A DNA stretch of 64,000 nt from Norana najaformis (taxonomy: Eukaryota; Annelida; Clitellata; Crassiclitellata; Hormogastridae): contig OZ029914.1 in NCBI GenBank assembly GCA_964023275.1, forward strand, positions 41,643,924 through 41,707,923, written 5' to 3'. Numbering within the stretch: the stretch's first letter is position 1; each line of letters opens with the position of its first letter. The notes below the pieces were generated by a model. The model worked only from the letters and a program-made list of their open reading frames with translations, searched no databases and was not told where the DNA came from. Of the stretch, positions 43,501-51,700 are shown in pieces. A program made the translations under genes and the position numbers.

Positions 43501-46383
43501 GAAGAAACTTTTATGACCAAATTACATTTTATCTCTGCATCATGCATCTGACTCATAGTTTAATTTAAGTGTCTATATATAATTGTTTAAAAATCTAAGC
43601 TACAACAAAATTTGTATTGCATAGTTTACAAGTATACTTTTCAGTGGCAATTGACCCATTTCACAGTAGTTGCAAAAGCGTTCGAACAATATTCCTTGTT
43701 TGAAACTGAAAGATATATTGAGTCCAATAAACGATAAGAAGCACAGATCAAAAATACACTAACTGATTATCACATTAATTTTAGACCAGAACGACTGTAT
43801 ATGCCGAAATACACCTGCAAACAGCTTTACTGCAATACGCAGAAATGGTGAGTCTATCAATGAGCATAAGAAAGTGTATAAAGTCCGTACGGAAATATAT
43901 CGGCTACAGAAAAATTGGCGTCTGTGAAGTGTAATTTTTATTAACTTCACTCTGATCATTCACCTTCGAAATTCATTTTGGCAGCAGCAACTGTGTTTGT
44001 GTTTTCCAATCTTACTAGAAAGTGAAAGAAATGAGTGTACATACAAAATATGAGAAACATATCCAATCATACTTTTAGCTTTGCCCTAGTTTGTATTAAT
44101 GCCAAGAAATCGTCTAATGTGAGCAATCGGCGCCATGTATGTGTGTGGCTAATCATACAGCGCCCATTAAGACCTAAAAACCGTCGCATTCAGTTCGTCA
44201 GTCAGCCCACAGTTCGACTGAGTGGCATTATTTCCTAGTCCGCATTATGTATAGCGAAGGATGAAATTAGGTTAAGGATCAAGACAGCTGTTTTTGTAGA
44301 ATAGGTTAAATATTCTCTTTGCTCTAGAAGTTATTTCTTGCTCTGTGGTCTAACACTTATGCGAAAGTCATTCAAACTCGAACCACGAAGAGTGCACAAA
44401 TAATTTGATTACAGTTTATCCTATACAATTTTCTCTAATTAATTACTAATGTTGGTTCAGTTACGCCTTAGTGATCAACAACAAAAGCACCTTATAAATC
44501 GAAGTTGACAAAAACATATACTTGTCCTTAGCCGCACCTGTTTGTCTGTGCTCCGTAAAATCGAGACCCCATGAATCCGTTCTAGATTTCTAAAATTTTT
44601 AAGGCTAGCTTATTGCTTTCATTTGCTTTATAATATTGTAGTTTCGTCATCTACAGAAAGCGATAACACTTCTCTGATGTCCTCTACTGATTCATCACCT
44701 GTTGCACTGATAGTTACCGTTGTAGCTGTGTTGCTTCTCTCTGTTGCTATCATTTCCTTCAAAGTCTTAAGGAAGTCAGAGCAAGGCAGGTTTTTCAAGG
44801 ATTTCTACTTCTATTATTAGAATGGAATTATTCATGAGTTTGTAGGTATTATCAAATACCGTTAGGCTGGCTGATTTTTGTCCAAGTGCAGCAAAATAAT
44901 TTTATCTTAACTTCAACTTTTTCCTACGTTGTGGAAATTCTCCAAATAATTCGCAAATGAGTCAGAAATTGGCTCGTAAACTATGTGGGCGGTCTGAGCA
45001 TATTATACTCTCAGCTGACTGAACATATAAGTTTATTACGGTGTTTTTACATGGGCACAATGTGACTACAGAATGTTCGCATAGAAGGTTTAACTTACAT
45101 CGCTATAGACGTTTCTTATATATAAGACTTAAACATTCAGCGTTTTGTATACAGGGTTGTTAGTATTTTGACTAAAATAAATATCAAATTGGCATTCATA
45201 TGCTGCCAGTTTCATATAATGAACCCTATCCTTAGATTTCTAGAACTGTAGTATAGTATTTGGTTGGATCGGTAGGAGAAACTGTAAATATCTCTAGCTG
45301 AAAGGCCGTTGTCAGAAATAAAATCTACTGCAACTTTTTGCACGAAGGTCTCTGAGTTTTTTGTAGCGGAGTGTAACCATAACATTGATTTGCTTGTAAG
45401 TTTACAAGCCCCTAAGCGTGTCATCGATTTTGCCAAGCAATGTTTCGTTATGCACTTAAGTTATGTTCTAAAGCAGCTTCAGATAAAATACTGAAACAGG
45501 CGATTAGCTTATCTATTATGAAGATCCAGCACAAGCCTGTTATAAAGGATACTAAATCTTTTTCTACAGTACTTTTGTCTTAATTCTTAATTGTGTGTAC
45601 TGAACAACAGTATATACTATTTTGCATGATGTTTTCTTCAGTTTTCTTTCTAGGCGTCTTATTAATCCACCGTTTGCGTTTAAGTCGTAGCAAGCTAAAA
45701 CGAAAATATCATTTGACTTATTGTCATAGCGCTATTATTGCCTGTCGAAATGATTTCGATTTGACCTGTTTCACCTACAGTTCAAACAAACCCAAGATTT
45801 TTAATAATCATGATAAATGAACTATACATTACATAGCTGTTTAGGAGGCATATAAAACACTGAACCCTCTATGCCAGTCATAATTTTCATCCTTCGATGC
45901 GATTTTTAAGTTTCTAAGGTTTTTTGAGATGAAAGCTCATTTCAATAGACTAACCCAGCTTTATTTAATCTTCACGGATGTTGCATAACATTTTATTTTT
46001 TGTTATTATCGTTTGCAGTAAGAGATCAAAATGACCAGCAAGAGGAATCTCCATCCGTCCATCAAAGTGTACGTATTGATGGCAACGTCTTGCAAGAAGC
46101 CCCTATAAGTCATAGCCAAGCATCCAACATAACCTACGCAGAGCTGGAATGGAACTACGCAGAGCTGAATACACTCGACCGTGGTCGAAAAAACGTCTAC
46201 GCAACCTTGAACACTGAAGGATCAACTCAGATTCCTATATACGAAAACGCTGGAGCTTCGGAAATATTAGAGAATAATAGCCTAATGACTTCTGTAGTGC
46301 CGGCATCTAGCGCAGAATGCATCGATCATGAGAATGGAAAGCAAGAGAATAATGACTATATTAACGCTTTTGCTAAGGAATAA
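40558..46383 (+). CDS. R4: intact type II Ig receptor gene
   Basis: Exons: leader 40558-40597, Ig1 41081-41410, Ig2 43131-43496, stalk 43785-43847, TM 44642-44785, tail 46019-46383. Joined in phase they give 435 residues: leader 1-13, Ig1 14-123, Ig2 124-245, stalk 246-266, TM exon 267-314, tail 315-435. Tail tyrosines: Y354 ITYAEL (fits the ITIM pattern), Y361 WNYAEL, Y375 NVYATL (YAEL-x10-YATL with Y361, ITAM-like spacing), Y389 YEN and Y428 YIN (Grb2 SH2 type). Predicted plasma-membrane receptor able to recruit SH2 proteins. AATAAA at 46,766 would end a 3'UTR of about 400 nt. Confidence 0.75.
41081..41410 (+). CDS. R4: Ig1 exon
   Basis: 330-bp phase 1-1 exon between TGCATTTTAG and G|GTAAGC. 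Cys 25 and 87, IWWKY at 31-35, DDCERC at 57/60, DAGTYAC. LENNFPQNTAVLSG distinguishes R4 and R5 from the LEIDFPQNIAVLAG group. V-like Ig fold with N-glycosylation sequons NFS, NST and NTT. Confidence 0.85.
42415..42810 (+). mobile_element. LINE 3' relic (R4 Ig1-Ig2 intron)
   Basis: Plus-strand remnants of the intronic LINE: ACTCCGCATGTTTTGGCAC, CGGTGCGATGGCAAGCAGGA and a GCTCCGGAAAGG..GATGATTACATC end. Badly decayed. Confidence 0.65.
43131..43496 (+). CDS. R4: Ig2 exon
   Basis: 366-bp phase 1-1 exon between TTCTGCCACAG and CGA|GTAAGA. Cys 6, 18, 27, 72 and 81; Trp 41 (MEWRNENSK, where the others have NENTG); HGVTVSC. Ends SPRVKIS, so the final sequon is lost. Confidence 0.85.
43645..43703 (+). 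other. R4: possible alternative terminal exon
   Basis: After TACTTTTCAG, phase 1: VAIDPFHSSCKSVRTIFLV and stop. See the R2 equivalent. Confidence 0.28.
43785..43847 (+). CDS. R4: stalk microexon (CxC)
   Basis: 63-bp phase 1-1 exon, QNDCICRNTPANSF core, TTAATTTTAG acceptor and AATG|GTGAGT donor. Confidence 0.6.
44642..44820 (+). CDS. R4: transmembrane exon
   Basis: Phase 1 after TATTGTAG. STESDNTSLMSSTDSSP, helix VALIVTVVAVLLLSVAIISF, KVLRKSEQ. Spliced end 44,785 at GC donor CAAG|GCAGGT (phase 1). Read-through adds FFKDFYFYY and stops at 44,820, giving a tailless form; the span listed includes it. Confidence 0.72.
45500..45569 (+). pseudogene. R4: relic of type I tail exon 1
   Basis: GD, TAG, then LIYYEDPAQACYKG; matches R3 37,531 and R2 29,854. 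Confidence 0.6.
46019..46383 (+). CDS. R4: type II tail exon
   Basis: Phase 1 after CGTTTGCAG. VRDQNDQQEESPSVHQ start, ITYAELEWNYAEL, DRGRKNVYATL, PIYENAGASEI, ECIDHENG, NDYINAFAKE, TAA. Relative to R5 an eight-residue segment duplicating the YAEL unit is present, giving one ITIM plus an ITAM-like pair. Confidence 0.8.
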
Positions 46384-46922
46384 GAAATTGCAGACACGAT
46401 GTTAAAGAATAGAAGTTGAGTCTCGCATTTTAGAGAAATTCTTTAAATTATGATTTTGATTTAGAAAGGTTGAGTAATATTTATGCAACAACCTATATTC
46501 AAGTGAAAACTCCCTGATAACATTTTAAATAGCATCATTCGTCAAAGTTGACTTAGAAGGCACAGTTTGTAAACGCTTCAAATAGCTTATAGAGCTGCGA
46601 AAATATCAACTTTGTAATCAACGTGTCATTTCTTTATTATATAAGAGTAAAGCGATGTGCAATCAAAAAGTGGAAAAGCAAATAGCGAATTAACAAACTC
46701 TAATAATTTTAGTATAATTCGTTACAGTACAATTTGCTAATTAAATATACCGCAGTGATTGATGAAATAAAGTAACTTCATCAGTAGCCTAATTCACACA
46801 TTATGGTTTCATCAAATGAAGACAGAAGCTAACTATTTAATTATTATTTCTGAATTTATTAAGCGCCACTATCTAATGACTAAGATGGCGGTGAGCAATT
46901 GTGAGTAAAGGAGTTGCTTATC

Positions 46923-47213
46923 GTGTTTTTTTTTGTATTTGTGAATGATAACTTGTATAGCGCTTCTTACAGAACAAACTACTCGGAGACGCTTCCAGCG
47001 TGAGAGCCCCTGGGAAGTAAGAACGTCTTTAAACAACGAGCTAACTGAGGTCTATCAAAAACAGTGACCCTAGCACGAAGAGATGGGCGAACAACAGCAA
47101 AATCCCTTTGCTGAGCAAGGTCCTTACACAGTAACCGCCTGAGGGGAGGCTCGAACACGTATTCTAATCGTTACAGGCTGAGAGCTCTAACCAATGAGCT
47201 ACCTTGAGCCTTT
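46923..47213 (-). mobile_element. tRNA-derived SINE
   Basis: Minus strand: A box TAGCTCATTGGTTAGAGCTC, B-box-like GTTCGAGCC (47,158-47,148), then a body containing TTACTTCCCAGGGGCTCTCA and a 3' end AGCGCTATACAAGTTATC with an A-rich CACAAATACAAAAAA tail. It links the GCGCTATA repeat family to a tRNA head. Confidence 0.75.
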
Positions 47214-48304
47214 TATTATAAAAGCAATGTAGCCAACAAGTTATTGTAATTCTTCGTTCCCAATTAACAGCAATAGAAATAATGGGGGTGGCTCAGTTGC
47301 TGTTAACAGTAGGCTATTGGCAAATACAATGATGCTATGCAAAACTTGCTTGGTTACTTCTTGGATAAGTGAATATCCATCAAATGCCGGACTATATGGT
47401 GTAACTTAGTCTTCTGTTTCTCAGTGGTTGGCAAATGAGTATCAGCGCAAGTTGGAAGGTTAAAAGTTGAAATGACGTTGGACGGACGTTGTCGAGTTTT
47501 CCCTCAGCCAAAAGCTCCTTCAGTGTTAGAGCCAAACTACTAATGTGCTTATAGAATAAAGTCAACATTTGTGCACAGTTTAGCTCCACTTTTTTTAAAC
47601 AACTTATGAGAAGTATAAAACCTGTATTTCTATTTTATAATACGATTATTTGATGACTTAAATCAATGATATTACTGTCTGTAATTAAACAAAAACGTCA
47701 GGCCACCTGCCACCGGAACAATGATGGCCATTTTCGATTCACTCTTTCGTAACCAAGATACATCCATGCAACTTCTTTGTACTTCATTTAACATATTTTG
47801 TTGATCAATATAATTATAGTATATGAAACTGAAATTGAAAGTATTCACTTTGGATTTCCTTATTTTAGTTTTTCCTGGACGTTCAGGAAGTGAGTTAGTA
47901 ATTTAATGAATTCAGTATAAGTTTTCTGGGGTCAGAGCATTATACGCATGTTAACATCCGTTAACTAAGTATAAGGTTCTGTTAGGTTTTAGCTGAATCG
48001 AAGTCTTAATGCAGAGAATCAACCGAGAAAGTAATAAAGCTAAAGATGAGAACTTTGTTCACGAAATGACTGGAGCGCGAGCACATTGAATTTTTCCTAA
48101 AGTTGATTAGTATTGCAAATCAATGGTTGTTTCTTGCGCTTCACTCCAGATTGCGATAATCAGAGATAATGTTGAAATGTTTAAGAGAGGCTGCGATTAA
48201 TAAGTCATTTATGCATTTTTTATTCAGCATGACAATGCATTCTAAGCCATGACAAACTTTATGTAGAAAGGCTTCATATTGCAATGTAGGCAATTTTTCC
48301 ATCA
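47214..48304. other. Intergenic, R5 upstream region
   Basis: Includes the dead alternative leader at 47,835-47,889 (TTG instead of ATG, donor GGAA|GTGAGT intact). Colinear with the R4 upstream region. Confidence 0.55.
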
Positions 48305-48356
48305 TATAAACTAGGCAGTCTGAAGTCATTTGCTCTGTTTTGTTTAATCTATGCAA
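48305..48356 (+). promoter_or_regulatory. R5: conserved TATA block
   Basis: TATAAA at 48,305-48,310, 380 bp before the ATG, followed by CAGTCTGAAGTCATTTGCTC. A TATTTAAAAGAGATCTAG box lies at about 48,511. Confidence 0.5.
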
Positions 48357-48684
48357 TTATTATTTTTAAATTTCTTTTGCTTTTTTTAATCAGTGCTTAT
48401 ATGTTCTAATATGTTTTCTGCTTGTTCAGCAGGAGAAGTCTAGGGTGATAGATTTGTAAGCTGGTCGGTAAGAGTGCATGTAGGCCTACACATCCTTTCC
48501 AACGGTTATGCGTATTTAAAAGAGATCTAGTTTCTGTTTTAGCTTATGCTCATCTGAATGGGCTAAAGATATGATCCGGTTTTGGTCCATTTTAAGCCTG
48601 ATCAGATACTAATCCTACTAATTTTAATAATAAGAACAACTCCATTTACTCTGTTGTTCGGTCAAGCTTGACTGCGGCAGTGCA

Positions 48685-48724
48685 ATGCAGTTACTGTTTG
48701 CTTATTTGTCAATGATTGCCTCGA
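48685..48724 (+). CDS. R5: leader exon
   Basis: MQLLFAYLSMIAS, phase 1 end at TCGA|GTAAGT. Confidence 0.62.
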
Positions 48725-51700
48725 GTAAGTTATAAGCATTTGTTCTTGACGAAATTTAGGTTAGCCCAGGAAATGATTTTTGGAGATACTAAAAGGTACT
48801 ATATTATATATTTATATAATGCACATATGTATGACATTTTGGCTAATTTCCTAAGAATTATAAGAGTATGTGAAAATTTGTTTTTCTTTTCCTCACCAAT
48901 CCAAGTTCTGTATGCATTAATTATGCCTAAGCATTGCCTGATTCTCATATATTCGTTGAGTAGACCTATATATATTTATTTATATTGCATTTGCCCGTAC
49001 AAGTTAATACACTTTACAAAATAATTAGTATACTTTACAAAATAATTGGCGAAGTAAATTTCATTTGACTCTAATTTCACATCGAGATTAAGTTTATTCT
49101 TAATGTTTGAGTTAATGCCGTACAATGCGGCTCAAGGAATCTGAAAAAGACTTCTTATAGCAGAGACACATAAATTCTGTCGAGTTTTTGCAAATGTTTA
49201 CTTTTTTCATTTTAGCCAAACACCTTTTAGCGAATAACTTTCCACAAAACACAGCTGTTCTTTCCGGCCAACAGACGACAATTCTCTGTCGATCAGAAGC
49301 AAACATATGGTGGAAATACAAAGCGAGAGCTAAACCTAAACGGGAGGTTGTTCTCTTTAAAGATGGTAATTTCACTGATGACTGTGAACGATGCACTATG
49401 AATTCTACTGAACCAAGGCAGTTTGGTCTAATCATAAGCAACACACGACAGGCAGATGCAGGAACCTACGCCTGCGTTGAAACATTCATAAACAAATCGA
49501 ATCATACAACTGCAACTTCGTATTCAGAAATGATTGTTATTGGTAAGCGCTTATTTTCTATGTTTTTAAACTACAGCGACAAGAATAAGACTTTTAGTCA
49601 CCAATGTTAAAAAATAGTGTTATACTTCATTATGATTTTCTATCGTAACGTAATATATTGGACTGCATTAAAATATAATGCAATGAAATTATAAAGCGCA
49701 GATATGCAGCTGGTGCAATTTAGCAGAGCTTTATTAAATCACAAAAACATGCGTATATCACTTGTCGTGGCATGAATAAAGAAGGTCTTCAGCAGACATT
49801 TAAACCAACTTATAGGTTTTGCGAACCAAATCTCAACCAATGAATCTCATCAGATTGCGGATATGTTGTAAAATACTTTCCGGAGGAAAATTAATGTCTG
49901 CCGATTACACTTCTCTTGGCAGAACCAAATTACTCACCATCTACGTGAAAATCTGTTCCATGAAAAATATGTTCTTAATGCAGACGAATTTTTTAGCATT
50001 AATTAACACGCAAGTCATATTTAGGACAAAATGCGTTCATGACGAACGAAGTGGTGATAAGCAACAGAGTAGTAGCACGGCAGTTTTGTTTTTTTAATGA
50101 ATGGATTCTAAGCATTCGAGTAATGGCAAATATGCTCTAAGAAATATCGCACACCACATTCTTTATTTCCTATTTTCACTAAACACCACGTAGTGGGATT
50201 GAGTAATGTGGAGGCAAATTTATTATTTGTGAATGTTCAGCAAACCCGGGCAGTTGAAAGCATGCAAGTATCATAGATTTCGAAGCTCATTTTTGCCGCC
50301 TCACACTTAGGCTGTCGGAAATTGGTACATGGACGGAAATTTAATTGACTTTAGTGAAATTACTCAGCCACGTGCATTTCCCGAACCGTAGGCTATAAGC
50401 AAATCTTATTGGATAGGAAATCTTTTTGGTGATTGATGTCGTCCGATCTTATTTAAATTTTAAAAAATACGTGACACTAAAGCCGCTTTAAGTGAGTGGT
50501 AAAGAATAACAACAGCAATTGAAAGTTCTACATGTGAGCAGGTTTTATTTACTAGTAATTCTTTGCCTACTACATGCACTCATTGAACACTTCCTTTCCT
50601 ACATACTGGTTGTCTTTGTTTCTTACTTAAATATTCACCTACTCACTCATTTACATACATGCATACTCACAAACTGTAGTTGCCTGCTGACGTAACATCC
50701 TATACTTACCTAAATACTTATCTACCTATGCATATATACTATATTCTTTATATTTAATATAGAATAATATGTTTAATCATTATATTTGGCCTCACAATAT
50801 TTTGTATCCGCTTGTTTATATCTACCATACTGCATGTGCTCTTTTATGGGCTGTGACCTGGAACTCACAACGGCCTTAAAGAAGAAGCTGAATGCCTTTC
50901 AACAATGGTGCTTGATAAGAATTACTCGAAATCCATATTATGCCCACATCACCAATCCAGCTATTTACAGACACAGGTCTCGGAGATAACTGAAACAAGT
51001 GGATGTTGGACACTTTACACGGTGCGATGACAGGCCGGACCACGCTAGGCCCCTTCCACTCTCCGAGGGGTGGAAGAGACGAGTAAGACGAAAAACGACT
51101 AGGACTGCAAATGCCAAACTTCATCTACTGAACTTTGGGCTACACAGCCGGAGACAAGCCCATGACCCCTACGGTTATCAAAATCATAGAACACGGCAAT
51201 GCTCCGGAGAGGGGCAAATGATGACGATGATGCCAGCATCATATCAAAAACGCATGCGACTGACCTGTAGATAGTTAACGCGAGAAGTGAAGAACGCAAA
51301 GCTATAAGGACAGACGTCTAAATTGTGTTCTAACACTCTGTATAGTGATGTTTAGATTGTTTTTGATATCTTTTATGGGTCAAATGAACAAACAATATGT
51401 AAGCTAATTTAATTTTCGGTGGATGAGCTATGTACTTTGAGCTGTGTACTTCCCTGTACTGGTGAATGAGCTATATCCTTGTACATTAATTACAGGCCAT
51501 AAGAATTATAATATTATAGTCGAATAGTATTTACTAAAGAAACAAACATATTGTCTATACCTTCAATTGAAGGTATAACCAGGAATATTCAGTAGATTAC
51601 TTGCTTTATTTTGCCACAGCGTCTGATCCTGAATGCAGCACAAACCTGACTAAAGCGGATGATTCTTTGTGTGAAGACGATTATTTGTTGATGCGATGCG

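Noticed and set aside
40558-46383. Naming the genes as Hydractinia Alr, Botryllus FuHC or a vertebrate KIR/NITR orthologue
   Set aside because: Only the general architecture matches; I cannot align to those families here, so no gene symbol is given.
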